A stretch of 64,000 bases of DNA. Origin: Rugalucina vietnamica (taxonomy: Eukaryota; Mollusca; Bivalvia; Lucinida; Lucinidae). The notes beneath the pieces are model-generated. The model worked only from the letters and a program-made list of their open reading frames with translations, searched no databases and was not told the DNA's origin. The translations under genes were made by a program, and so were the position numbers. Positions 11,114 through 21,900 of this stretch are shown here, piece by piece. The DNA lies in contig OZ024874.1 in assembly GCA_964017185.1 (NCBI GenBank), positions 18,409,957-18,473,956 on the forward strand. The letters run 5' to 3'. Each line of letters begins with the position of its first letter. Position 1 is the stretch's first letter.

Positions 11114-11323
11114 CAGAGTCCTTATCCGATCAAAACAAAAAAACACAATTATTCTTTCCCCCTACCTGTAGATGGTGTATGTGTAATATGAGAACAATCG
11201 GCCCAGCGGTTTCAGAGAAGAAGATCTTTGAAATTGTGGACGACGGACGGACGGACGACGGACGGACGCCGGAGCATGGGTATACTATAAGCTCACCTAT
11301 GAGCCTTCGGCTCAGGTGAGCTA

Positions 11324-11672
11324 AAAATCAGTAAGCAATGTGGAAAATTAGAGGAGTACCGTTTTATAATACAAGAATAGGTAAAATATACATGTTAAGC
11401 TGAAAAAGTGGTACCTTTTAATTGGTAAACAATATGTTTAAGTATTCAAGACAATTAAAAATAGGCTACGCAAGTGTTTTTTAGCCCCGTTGCCTACTAC
11501 TATACTAACCTATTATTGAGATCGGTTTTGTTGCAAATTTTACACGTCCTCTAACGCCCATGTATTTACTTCTACACCCTGAAGACCAGAGTCTGATAAT
11601 GTACTCCAGGCCAAAGAACACAACCAATACTACTTCCTGGAAGTATTAAAAAGAAAAAAAAATCAATAATAA
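11324..11672. other. Intergenic, nothing recognised
   Basis: About 350 bp of AT-rich sequence between R1a and a MITE. No gene, RNA or repeat that I can name. Confidence 0.4.
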
Positions 11673-11674
11673 TA

Positions 11675-11918
11675 CTGTATTCGTTCTAATTAGCGCACAC
11701 GCTCCAATAAGCGCACACCCCGGTCGTTTTAGACACATTAAGACTTAACTTTACACGACCAAACACTACTTTGCAGCGATTGGAATAATTAAATAACATA
11801 TTCATTGGTAAGTTTGACATTTGTTTGCGTTCCTAGTCTGCGCTTATTAGAACGATATTTTTTTACGTTTACTTAAACTTGTCCTGAAGGCACTGTGCGC
11901 TAATTAGAACGAATACGG
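11675..11918 (+). mobile_element. MITE family D, copy 1 (TA target site)
   Basis: 244-bp element with ~24-bp terminal inverted repeats beginning C(T/C)GTATTCGTTCTAATTAG, flanked by TA on both sides (11,673-11,674 and 11,919-11,920). A second, longer copy lies at 17,738-18,091. TA duplication and long TIRs fit a Tc1/mariner-mobilised MITE. No coding sequence. Confidence 0.85.
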
Positions 11919-12044
11919 TAGTTTATTCTGGGTGAAAAATCTGTTAAATCCGTGCATCTTGTTAATTCATTATGAAAACTTGCCTATACAATATACAGAT
12001 TTTTTTTTTCAATTGTAAACATTGAAATTTCACTGAAAAAAAAA

Positions 12045-12222
12045 ATCGATATTTTTCTTATTTTTGCTTAAAACATAGATTGTAGGTACCCGTTAGAACA
12101 GTCTCGCCGAGGCAGTTCTCACGAGTACCCACAATCTTATGTTTTGAGCACAAATAAGAAAAATAGGTAAACCCCTCCATACCTCAGTTTTGCTATATAA
12201 AAGTGGGGTTCAAGGGGGTATA
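12045..12222 (-). repeat. Foldback repeat family B, copy 2
   Basis: Same two hairpins as 297-477 in the opposite order. The large palindrome is centred near 12,104 and the CCCC/GGGG hairpin follows at about 12,172-12,222. Confidence 0.75.
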
Positions 12223-12229
12223 CATTACA

Positions 12230-12655
12230 CTGACATATTTCCCTGATATTTAGGGATGTTTTCAAGCCTTTACTCAAACGTATAGCCAAAGCTGTAGATC
12301 ATAAATACAGTTCTATTTGGTCATTTTAGGTGAAAAATCCAGTTTCGTGTGCTTTTTCGATTTAATATCTTATTTTTAGATTTATTCTAAAATACGTTTA
12401 GGGAATCCTCCTTGGAGATAATTAGGCCACCTTTTGCAATTCATGATAACAACTGTTACTGAAATGATGATTATATTATAGGGAGGAAATCTGAAATTTC
12501 AGAAAACACCATGTGTTGCATTGTATTTTCTCCTGCATCCCTTTCAAGGTGGACAGTCTCGTGACTGAAATCAGTTATTGCGTAGAACCAGTAAGCAATC
12601 AACTACTGGTTTCTTAAATTTAAATGAAATTTCACGGGACAAAGGGCGCGAGTGT
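12230..12655. other. Intergenic, nothing recognised
   Basis: No exon or RNA seen between the foldback repeat and the minisatellite. Confidence 0.4.
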
Positions 12656-12659
12656 TTAG

Positions 12660-13490
12660 TTAGCTAATGGTAAACGGTTAAAGATTCGACCATTTCATTG
12701 CAACTAAAGGTTAATGGTCAACAGTAAACGATTCGACTAGTTTATTCCAGTTAACGGCTGATGGTTAACAGTTAATGATTCAAACTTTACTGTTTTACAA
12801 TCACAGTAAGTTCACTGCTCATTTCATTCCAATTAACGGTTAACGACTGGACTATTTTATTCCAGTGAACGATTAACGGTTAAAGATTCGACTATATTAT
12901 ACCAGTTAAAGGTTAACGGTTGCCAGTCCCTGATGCAACTTATTATTCCAGGTGAACGGTTGACGGTTAACGATTGGACTATTTAAATTCAGTTAATGGT
13001 AAGCGGTTAACGATTCGAACATTTCATTCCACTTAACGGTTAACAGTTAATGCTTCAAACTTTAATGTTCATGGTTCACTGTTCATGGTTGACAGTTCCT
13101 GATTTAACTTTTCATTCCATTTAACGTATAACGGTTAATGATTCGACTTAACGGTTAACGATTAGACCTTTTCATTCCACTTACCGTTACTGTTTACTTT
13201 TCAAACTTAATTGTCTCAAGTTTACAATCAGAGTTTGTTCACGGATCACTGCTCATGGTTGACCTTATTATTCCAGTAAACGGTAAACGACTCGACTATT
13301 TTATTCAAGTTAACGGTAAACGGTTAACAGTTAAAGATTCAACTATTTCACTCCAGTACAGTTAACGGTTAATGGTTAACGATTCAAACTTTATTGTTTT
13401 TACAATCAGCGTTTATTCAAGGATCACGGCTCAAGGTTCACAGATCCTGATTCAGTTAACGTTCAACGGTTAACGATTCGACTATTTGAT
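12660..13490. repeat. Degenerate minisatellite built on TTAACGGTTAACGATT
   Basis: About 830 bp in which variants of TTAACGGTTAACGATTCGAC recur many times, spaced by ATTCCA- or TTTACAATCA-containing segments. Units are irregular, roughly 40-60 bp, with many substitutions, so the array is old. The AACGG core resembles a Myb recognition element, but any regulatory role is speculation. It ends about 490 bp before the inferred macin transcription start. Confidence 0.8.
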
Positions 13491-13729
13491 TGACTCTGAA
13501 GAATGCGAACGCCGAAAGCGCTGAGTTTGATTCGTTCTTGCACTGTTAATGATTTAATCCCCTAGGATACTTATTTCTAATCATTTTTTAAATCGTTTCT
13601 TAGGATCCAGCGCTACCAGGAAGATTTTTGTTTGATGTTTGTCTTAACACGGCTTCTCAAGTTTCATTTTTATCAAGGTGTGCTAATGATACGACATTTT
13701 GGATAAACTTGAAAACTAATACGAAATAT

Positions 13730-13949
13730 GAGCCGTTGCAAGGGAAAACCAACAATCTACAGGCACAGATCAGCTTCGCAGTCACTGCGAAGCTGATCAG
13801 CGCCTTTGTTTTCGCTACACGGATAGTACAATTCCTCTACTTTCTTAATCCAAAATTTCCAGCCTCTAACCATCTTCTGTGACTGTACAGACCGGTTTGT
13901 GTCGGGCCTGGTCGGAACCCAAATTGTTGGTTTTCTCACGCACAGGCTC
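13730..13949 (+). mobile_element. MITE family E, copy 1, abutting the macin promoter
   Basis: 220-bp element. Its ends are inverted repeats, GAGCC...GGAAAACCAACAAT against ATTGTTGGTTTTCTC...GGCTC, flanked by ATAT on both sides. An internal hairpin (ATCAGCTTCGCAG / CTGCGAAGCTGAT) sits at about 13,769-13,803. Other copies: 17,160, 25,680, 28,527, and fragments at 31,424 and 48,683. The open frames across it on both strands are repeat translations. Its right end touches the TATATA motif proposed as the macin core promoter. Confidence 0.85.
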
Positions 13950-13950
13950 A

Positions 13951-13957
13951 TATATAG
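13951..13957 (+). promoter_or_regulatory. Candidate TATA box of the macin gene
   Basis: TATATAG lies immediately after MITE E. Transcription about 30 bp downstream would start near 13,980 and reach a consensus splice donor (AG|GTAAGT) at 14,013. Inferred from layout only. Confidence 0.35.
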
Positions 13958-13979
13958 ATGTAAAACAATACACCTGATA

Positions 13980-14013
13980 CTCAAATAACACCAAGCGAGA
14001 AGTGTCAGTTTAG
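13980..14013 (+). other. Candidate 5' untranslated exon of the macin gene
   Basis: Ends at a textbook donor, AG|GTAAGT (14,012-14,019). A polypyrimidine-rich acceptor, ACCTTTTCCAG, ends at 14,225, 39 bp before the macin ATG. Together they suggest a short non-coding first exon and a 212-bp intron. RNA evidence is needed; the gene could instead start within 14,226-14,264. Confidence 0.3.
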
Positions 14014-14264
14014 GTAAGTATTTCATATACTAGATTTGTGTGTTTCTTCATCGCTTTTGAAATGCTGTCTAGAGGGATACGACAAGCTGTTTCATTTCAG
14101 CTACAACTTTGGTTTTGTCTGCGGGTGATTATCAGCGAGACATACCTGATATACCTTAGAAATAGAAATGATAAAATTCTAACACATATCTTACATGTAA
14201 CACTGCCTACTTGTACCTTTTCCAGCCAGTGCCTATTTAAAGTTTGACAAGGCCTTAAAAGACC

Positions 14265-15843
14265 ATGGGTCAGCTGTTGAAAATCACGGTAACATTACCG
14301 TTATTGGTTATCCTATACAACGTACATACGTTACAGCAACAAGTAGATGAGCAGTGCTGGGAGAGCTGGTGGAAATGCGCGGTACGAAGTGCATATGGGA
14401 CAAACACAAGGTGGGAGGCGTGCCATTTGAGGTGAGACGCATACATTGTACGGAAATTTATCAGCGAGTTCTTGAATAATATTAGATTTGCTGTTAATGA
14501 GGACTAAAACAAAATAACATTAAAAGCTCAAATTTACCAAATATATGTTAGTAATACCACTTTTAGGCAAAGCTCAAACTTGGTGATGCTCATATACATT
14601 CAATAACGTATAGTCTGATTGCATTGTATGGTATTTGGATAGTTTTTGCTTGTACTTTTCAAATTATTTGTTGCCAAAATGTAGTTACAACTAGCGAAAA
14701 AAGTTTTTTTTTCGGCAACCAGTACAAATCAAAATTAAGCCTGGTAACTCCCACTTTTTATTTGCTCAGTGCAAACATAAATATAATTAAGTATCAAGTC
14801 GTTTCTGGATTTATGGTCAATGACAACCTGTGCAATAAAACTGCCTCCCTTTGCAATCAATATTGATTTTTCCTGTTTGGGTGTAGAGTCTTTGTCAAAG
14901 CTCCAGGTTTTTCTAGTGTCCTGACCCTTTCATCAGCTAATGCCCCTAAATAGACTGGGAAGTATGTCATTAATAAGGTTGATTCCTGTAAATGATCACT
15001 ACTTATGACATGAATTACATTACATAATTTTTGTGATAATTGATTTTTCCCTTGACGTTTTCTCTCGGTTTCTTTACTTTTTAACACAAAACTAACACGT
15101 ATGCTCGAATTCTTGTCTTCTTTAATATGTTGTAATCGTTTACGAGGCAGAAATGTAAAATTAAATCTTTTATGGGCATTCTGTTTGCATTAAATAGATT
15201 TCACCTGATAAGTTTAAAGCGCTGTGTCCGTTTGAATTGTAGTATGAATGATACTTTGGCAATGGAGAACGCCAGTCATAGCGATCCTAGAACGCTAAAA
15301 TTATTATACTGTTTACAATTTCTGGTGCGTTTCACTCCAATTTCACTCTTTCTAGTGTCTAATTTTAGTCTTTTTTACAATGGATTTTGTAAAATAAGAT
15401 AGAAATAAAGCTTTTGGACTATATTAAAACTACATTTGTACATGTTATACATGTATTCTCTATAGACGGATACACGATGACTTCGTTTCGGTGCGCCATG
15501 TGCATGCGCTTGAAGTCAAAGATGGCCATATAAAAGGAAGTACCCAGTTATAATCAAAAGTGACTACAAAATATGTATAGGACAGGTACAAGTCGAACCC
15601 AGTGCCGGCCAGTGTCATTTTTATCATGCTATGAATATTTAATGTAAGAGGATCAATGAAACTGACTTACCCGCAGCACTGACCGATTAAAATGGTTCGC
15701 GTTCTGCGATTGCAGAGTGCGTTCTGTTTTGCCGCCAATAGGGTGTGTTAACTCTCATGTTTACTTTATAATTCTAGGTTTGACGGGGTAATTTTCGAAC
15801 GGAGATGTTTCCATGATATGTAGATTTCACATTATGCACAATG

Positions 15844-15894
<51 letters not shown>

Positions 15895-16077
15895 CGTTGA
15901 CAATCCTATATATTTTCACATAGATGCCACTGTTTAGGATGGAAATCTGGCTACTGCTGGCCCTTCAACGAATGCCCACTGGAAGGAAACCATCCCTGGA
16001 AATGCAAATGTTTTGGAACAAGTGAATTCTACAATTTAACAACATGCGGCAGAAAACCTGACGCTGATTATCATTAG
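14265..16077 (+). CDS. Macin-family antimicrobial peptide precursor, two coding exons
   Basis: Coding exons 14,265-14,431 and 15,924-16,077, joined across a GT...AG intron of 1,492 bp in phase 2 (the split codon AG|A gives Arg), encode 106 residues. Residues 1 to about 24 form a hydrophobic signal peptide starting MGQLLKITVTLPLLVIL. The mature part has ten cysteines and shows the macin hallmarks: CWESWWKC at its start, a Trp before a CxxxC pair (WEACHLRC), then CxLG, a CP motif and a CKC pair. Macins (theromacin, neuromacin, hydramacin, mytimacins) are secreted Cys-stabilised antibacterial peptides of leeches, molluscs and Hydra; ten cysteines match the theromacin/mytimacin type. A role in innate immunity, secreted from epithelium or haemocytes, is inferred from the family. 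No stop, frameshift or splice defect is visible. No AATAAA is obvious close downstream. It is the only confident host gene here and has no neighbour to suggest an operon or cluster. Confidence 0.88.
14432..15923 (+). other. Macin intron
   Basis: Begins GTGAGA and ends ...CACATAG. It holds an (AAAT)n microsatellite 30 bp before the acceptor. Open frames at 14,624-14,866, 14,857-15,087 and 15,172-15,402 lie inside it and look spurious. No recognised transposon in the rest. Confidence 0.75.
15842..15893 (+). repeat. (AAAT)n microsatellite
   Basis: About 13 units of AAAT, close to the macin splice acceptor. Confidence 0.95.
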
Positions 16078-16249
16078 CATCTACCCATATGCTTCTGAAA
16101 ACATTGTGCTGAGAAATTATCTGGAATTACTACATTATAGTGTTCAAACATTGCATAGAATGAGTATACTGTAATCAACATCATTTCATCAGTATGAGAT
16201 ACCTGAAGAACCCAATTATTCGCTTAATTTCTTTTTTCATCAGGAAAAC

Positions 16250-16395
16250 ATCGCAGTGCAATATATACCTCCTTGAACCCCAGTTTTATATAGAAAAAAC
16301 TGGGGTTTGCAGGTGTATACTTATTTTTGCTCCAAAACATAAATTGTGGGTACTCGTTAGAACCGCCTCAGCGACCTGCACCCACAACATATGTT
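16250..16395 (+). repeat. Foldback repeat family B, copy 3 (truncated)
   Basis: The CCCC/GGGG-type hairpin (about 16,266-16,320) is intact. The large palindrome has lost its central loop and most of one arm, jumping from CGCCTCAGCGA straight into CACCCACAAC. Confidence 0.7.
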
Positions 16396-16399
16396 TTAA

Positions 16400-17155
16400 C
16401 CATGACGCGCATTAAACTGCATGCTGTATAACAGTTAAGAGCGTAGCATTCCGAGTTATGTGTAATTTACCCATAAAATTTCATTCATTCTAAAGAAGAC
16501 TATGGCCGAATTGCTTACTGGTTATGTCCGAATACTAGTGCTCAAAAACAATTTTTGTCATGTGATTGTCCACCTTGCATTACTTTGAAAATCAATGTAA
16601 AAGTTTATAGATATTAAATGGTTATATGACAAACACATAGTGTTATCTGATGCAGTGTATGCTATCTAGAAAAGAAATCGTCTGGGGGAGGAATTATATG
16701 ACATTATTGATGGACATTTCAATTTCAACGCGTTTGATTTGATTAAAATACAATGATTGTATATCTTTGGCATAAAAAGGTTCAAAGCCTGGCTACCGAT
16801 TTTCATAATCACACTACATGTTATTAAAGTTAAATATACAAGATCATTTTTTTTTTATTTAAAACTATCCCTATTAAAGGTATAACGATACGATTTGATG
16901 TTTTATCAATATTCAGTGAAGTTTTTCCCATAAGAATGAATATGGAAAGGCGTGAAAACAACAACAACAGCAACAACAACAAAAACAACGTTAAGAGCAG
17001 ATTGAGGAAGGTATTCTATAAATATTTTATAAAAGCCAACTTACCATCCAAAATAAAGTTTCGAAGGCGAACCCTGAGTAATCATCTATAGTTGACAGGA
17101 CACTAAATATAAGGCAAACTAGCACCATCATGAACCTGAAATATACAAATTACAA
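16400..17155. other. Intergenic, nothing recognised
   Basis: AT-rich; a short (AAC)n run lies at about 16,960-16,988. No gene or named repeat. Confidence 0.4.
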
Positions 17156-17159
17156 CAAT

Positions 17160-17330
17160 TGAGCCAGTGCGTGAGAAAACAATTTGGGCTTCCGACCAGG
17201 TCCGACACAAACCGGCCTGTACAGTCACAGAAGAAAGCTTGAAGCTTGAAACTTTGCATAAAAGCAAAAGAGGAATTGTACTTTCCATGTAGCGAAAACA
17301 AAGCCTGTCTTCTTTCCCGTTGGCAATCAC
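17160..17330 (-). mobile_element. MITE family E, copy 2 (one end degenerate)
   Basis: Inverted relative to 13,730-13,949. The GAGCC...GTGAGAAAAC end and the body with GACACAAACCGGCC are clear, but the hairpin end is eroded. Three overlapping open frames here are repeat translations. Confidence 0.75.
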
Positions 17331-17737
17331 CAAGGTCGAATTTTAAAATGTGTAACAACTTTAACCGTTACAAGAGTCTTCTCCGAGAACCAATTTGTAT
17401 CAATTCTGTTTCCATTAAAGGATTTTCATCAACTGTGGATTAGCTTTCTCTCTATTAATGCTACAAGGAAGTAACTTAATTTCAACAAGGAAAAACAGTT
17501 ATTTAAAATCCAAACTTGAAGGTTTCATTGCAATATCCTATTTGGTGCTTGGCTTCTTCCATTAGTCACTAATTTTCATTTCCGGAAATAACGTGTACTT
17601 TGTAACCATCTTCGTGAAGGGCATCTTTAAATGCTTGTACATACTGGTAATCACAGAGTTTAAATATTTTGCTGTAACCGTCGCTTGTGTGTACATCCAT
17701 TATGTATGATTAAAAAGTATTACTTAGAAAGTAAGTA

Positions 17738-18091
17738 CCGTATTCGTTCTAATTAGCGCTCGTGCTCCAATAAGCGCATACACTGGTCGATTCCGAAAAG
17801 AATTTGCATAAGCGCACACTGTTCGACTAACATATTTATATTGTATACCAATTTTACCCATAAATACCGTATTGACCACATCAAAACTTAACCTTAGACG
17901 ATCAAGCACTATTTTTCAACGATTGGAATACTTACATGATATCATCATTGGTATTTTTGACATTGTAATTTCAGCAGTTTATATACTGTTTTTGTTTCAA
18001 GTATGCGCTTATTAGAACGATATTTTGTGACCTTAATTTTAAGTTATTTTGAAAAGTTAAGCACACTGTGTGCTAATTAGAACGAGTACGG
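17738..18091 (+). mobile_element. MITE family D, copy 2
   Basis: 354 bp, with TIRs matching 11,675-11,918. Segment B has the unoccupied site near 23,770, so insertion followed the A/B duplication, or B lost it. The left flank is TA; the right flank has drifted to CA. Confidence 0.85.
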
Positions 18092-18456
18092 CATATGCCA
18101 AAACACCCCTGATATTCTATAGTTGAATGTTTGGCGGAAGGAAGTGTAACTAAAACAAGAAGAGCTGATATAAAGCCACACAATCATACATGGTTAAATC
18201 ATCTATGAAGTCTGGACTAGTCCATCATTATCACTTGAATGAGCTTACGCACATTTTAGGGACTTTTTAATGTGGTTTTCAATTTTCATCTATTTTTTCA
18301 CTAGAATGCATCTGAGCAAAACTATACTGAATAGCCCCAGACGAAATGCCCGGTTCTGCTTTTTAATATCCGGTAGTATACTTTTGCCTATGACCGTGAA
18401 AGAAGATGCCGGACTTTGGGACATTAAATGATTAGAAAATATTTTATTTTATACTT

Positions 18457-18587
18457 TACAGTGAAAACCAATGCATATCAAAACTTGGTAAAATTGATAT
18501 TTTCATTGATATGAAGTTTCACTGATATCAAATCTCACTGATATCAAAAGTCATTAGTGACTGATATCAGCCTATATCTTCACTGTA
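18457..18587 (+). mobile_element. Small MITE, TACAGTGAA ends
   Basis: 131 bp bounded by TACAGTGAA and TTCACTGTA, with repeated ACTGATATCA motifs inside. Absent from segment B. Confidence 0.6.
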
Positions 18588-18851
18588 GATTTTGGATTAC
18601 TTCTGACGTTTCCATTTACTTTACGTCATTAAATGTGTCTCACTTCAGAAATTCAAACACCTATAACTCCCGTTTATTTATGAACGAAATTATAAAGTGT
18701 GTGTAATCATTTTCTTAGTTAAAACGAAAGGAACAATGTAGTACCAAAATTATTTGTGTTTGCAAAAATTTTGGTTTTTGCATTTTCACCGCCTGCCTTG
18801 TGAATTGGAAAATGCCCGTGTATTGTATAAAATAAAAAGAATTTTTTTTTT

Positions 18852-18982
18852 GGTAAATACCACATATATTTAATCTCGTGAGTTGAAAAAAATCAAAAAA
18901 AAAAAAAAAATCACTCATGCTGCGCACTCGTGAAAATTATGATGTTTTCAACTCACTCGATGAAATATATTTGGTATTCACC
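18852..18982 (+). mobile_element. Small MITE with ~38-bp arms
   Basis: Arms GGTAAATACC...GTGAGTTGAAAA and TTTTCAACTCAC...GGTATTCACC pair over about 38 bp around a loop containing a 16-18 A run. Absent from segment B. Confidence 0.7.
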
Positions 18983-21900
18983 TCAAAAAAGCAAATATCC
19001 TCTATATATTCTACCGATAACGCTACACAATAGAATTTGTCAAAGTGTCATCACTCATTTTCTCCGAATCTTTCAAAATCTACGATAATGGTGAAAATTC
19101 AAAATTCATGAACATGGTGGCAAATTGCATAGACACACTGGCGTAAAATAAAATCTGAAATCTTGAAATCTTGTCTGCACGAAGGATTATGGACGCGTAT
19201 TTGCTATGTGGTTTTCTTATCTTGCGTGTTAATTAACTTCTGAAGTCGGAAATATGTCGTAATAGAATTCTGATGCCCAAAAGAGAAACCCTGATTTCGA
19301 GTTTTCAGATCTGACACAAACCGGTTGTGCAGCCATTTTTAAAACTGTGAAGGAGCTTAGGAAATAGATAGGAAAGAACAGATTCTGATTATTAGTGACG
19401 TTGGAATCAATCAACCCATTTTTTGCATTACATTAAACATTTTTTCATCGCGACGCTCAAATATAATCTAGCAACACATTTCGATGCATCAAAGTTTAAC
19501 TGAAATCCAGAAAATAATAAGAACATGCATTTACATGTAAATATCACGCAATGCTCCAAAAAATTAACCAAATTTTGTCTTTTCTGTACTTGATCATAAA
19601 ATACCTAGATTTAGATGAACTCTGGCGACGTTTGTAAATAACGCTTACGTACACGTATTAAGACGGTTTGTTAGATTCAAAACCGTCAGAATAATTGTTA
19701 TCATTTGATTTGGTATATTTTCATTTGGTAATCGTCCTTTAATGGTATGTTCTTGCTTCTATATTTTCTGACAACTGTTCCCTGTCGTCCGTGTCATTTC
19801 TACTAAAGTGCGTTTTATTGTAGACATTAATTTGATCATTAAAATCTCCGCCTGACACTCCAGTCATTCATTTAATCACATTTAATGGCTTAGCCAGAAG
19901 AAACCCTTGATATTCCATATTTCTTACGTTGGCAAACGGTACAGACCAAGATCAGGCCCCACAGACAGCTGCTTTCGACTGGTCAGTGTCATCACCGTTC
20001 CCTTATGTATGACACCAAGTACCAAAACCAGAGTTTCATAAACATACACAGCATAACATCCCGTCTACTCGAAATAACAATCTGGCAATAATGAGACACT
20101 TTCATACGTCAATAATCGGTAAAAGTCTTGGACCGACAATATTGGTTACGGAGACATATGTTGCAATAACACCATGCCAGTTGATATGGTGCAAATTATA
20201 TGTTTCTGACGAGAAAACGTTTGTTTGTATCAAATTTCTATATGCCAGACATGACTGCGTGTAAAATAAAAATACAACAATTGATGTAGGTGTATGGCCT
20301 CGTAACATCGGTGTGCTTGAGGATGCTTGGATATGTTTTTCAGACGGACAGATAACCATATATTTAGGCTTAACCAATGACTTAAAAGCAACGTAAGAAA
20401 AGAAAACACGCGACATGATAGATTCATGATACAATTAACTTGTAATCCCAACCTAGGCACACGACAGGAATGAAAGTACAGCACCAAACATCACAAGAAA
20501 TTCCCAGAAATGGAGCACAGATTTACCTGAATATCGAATCATTATACAGATAGGTAAAATGTTGCAAAAAAAAAACATGAACAGTAACGACAAAACACAA
20601 AACACTCTGCCTAAATGTAAACATATGCCACAAAAATGATCGTATAGCGAAATGGGTAAACATAGGTATGTTATATTTTTATAATCTCAGATTTCTTGAA
20701 TTTTAGAATATTTAATTCGCCATTCCTGCTGCTGTCACTAATGGAGTTCTGATTAAGTGCTAGTCGTCATTGTACGCGTAATGGTTATATTTATCACTTC
20801 TGCTAAAAGCGTCAGCTTCAAGTTTCAGCGACTAAAAGCAGCAATTTAGATGACAACATTTCGATGGCATCGCTGCATCTGATGAGCCGTCTCCAAAAAT
20901 ACACCTAAATAAACCGAGTTAACTTTCCTGTACCCAGTGAATGTGCCGAGATCATTTAGTTCTAAGCATATCACATGACTGGTTGTTGTATTCAGATGTC
21001 AGCGCAACCATTCGTAAAGTTTCGCACATTTCTTTTGCTTTGGCAGAAGTGGGTTTAGACTTTAAATTTTCCATAAGACAATGTGTTGAATGCTCCGTTA
21101 TTTCTATATGTAACTAATTTTGTGTAATGTACTTTAACTTTATTTCAAATAAGCCTTTCTGGGTATAGCTACAATACTTTTACACACATGAGCAATCCAT
21201 AGGAATCTGCCTCAAGTTTGAGTCGGTTCTGGTCGGAAAAATCGAAAATGGGATTTTGGAGATAGCTCGCTGGGCCGACAATTCTTTCTATTTGTATCAG
21301 TATTTTGTTTTCATTTTAGTTGTTAACCACTTCGATCTTGCATCAGGAGGGTCGTCATTTTGTTCAAACCTCACCAGTTTATTGCCATTGCTTACCTAAA
21401 ACTAACATATATTTATCACTTTCATTCCATTAGCTATTGCTGTTGATCTGATCGGGATTTGTCTAATAGAAGAGTTCCATACACAGCGTTGCCTTAATAA
21501 AGACAACCTGATGCATTTAATTTCATCTTTAGCCTATTGGGATATAAAGCCTATTTTAATTTCGTATTCTCTTCACTTAATTAGGTTAGGGATCTGAAAA
21601 TTTACAATATCAAAGTTTTACAGTACATGTAAATCTTACGGCAGGATTGCAAGTAATATGACATCGTTTTCTGGGGCACTGATTCAAGATAACAATTGAT
21701 AGTGTTAGGATAAAAGGGCATTTCTGGTTTGGTTCCAAATATACAAAGATGCTGGACAGAACCTTGAAACATTTTTAACACTGATTGGCTACCACCTGCG
21801 ACGCAAAAATCTACAAAATGGCTGCGCATTTTAAGCTCCAATGAAACATTGCTTCATTTTTCCTGGTAACACTATGTCAAGTTATATTGCAGATTTCTAT

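Larger units (their letters stand above)
9691..11323 (+). repeat. Modular non-coding repeat R1, copy a
   Basis: A 1.6-kb repeat found again inverted at 57,227-58,910. It starts AAAACCAGAGGACCAATGG and ends in the palindromic CTCACCTATGAGCC...GGCTCAGGTGAGC. A CTCACCTGAG-like motif near the left end is the inverse of one at the right end, giving subterminal inverted repeats. Inside, a ~310-bp module (starting near 10,430, 10,740 and, partial, 11,065) is tandemly repeated; each carries CCATTATAAGTCTATGG followed by an X-box-like palindrome. A GACGGACGGACG run lies near the right end. The 70-codon frame at 10,979-11,191 is conserved only because the repeat is. It starts 32 bp after the LTR element. 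Class unknown: a large non-autonomous DNA transposon is my best guess. Confidence 0.8.

Noticed and set aside
10979-11191. 70-codon frame apparently conserved with 57,366-57,581
   Set aside because: Both are the same stretch of repeat R1; similarity extends equally over the non-coding remainder, so it is not evidence of a protein.
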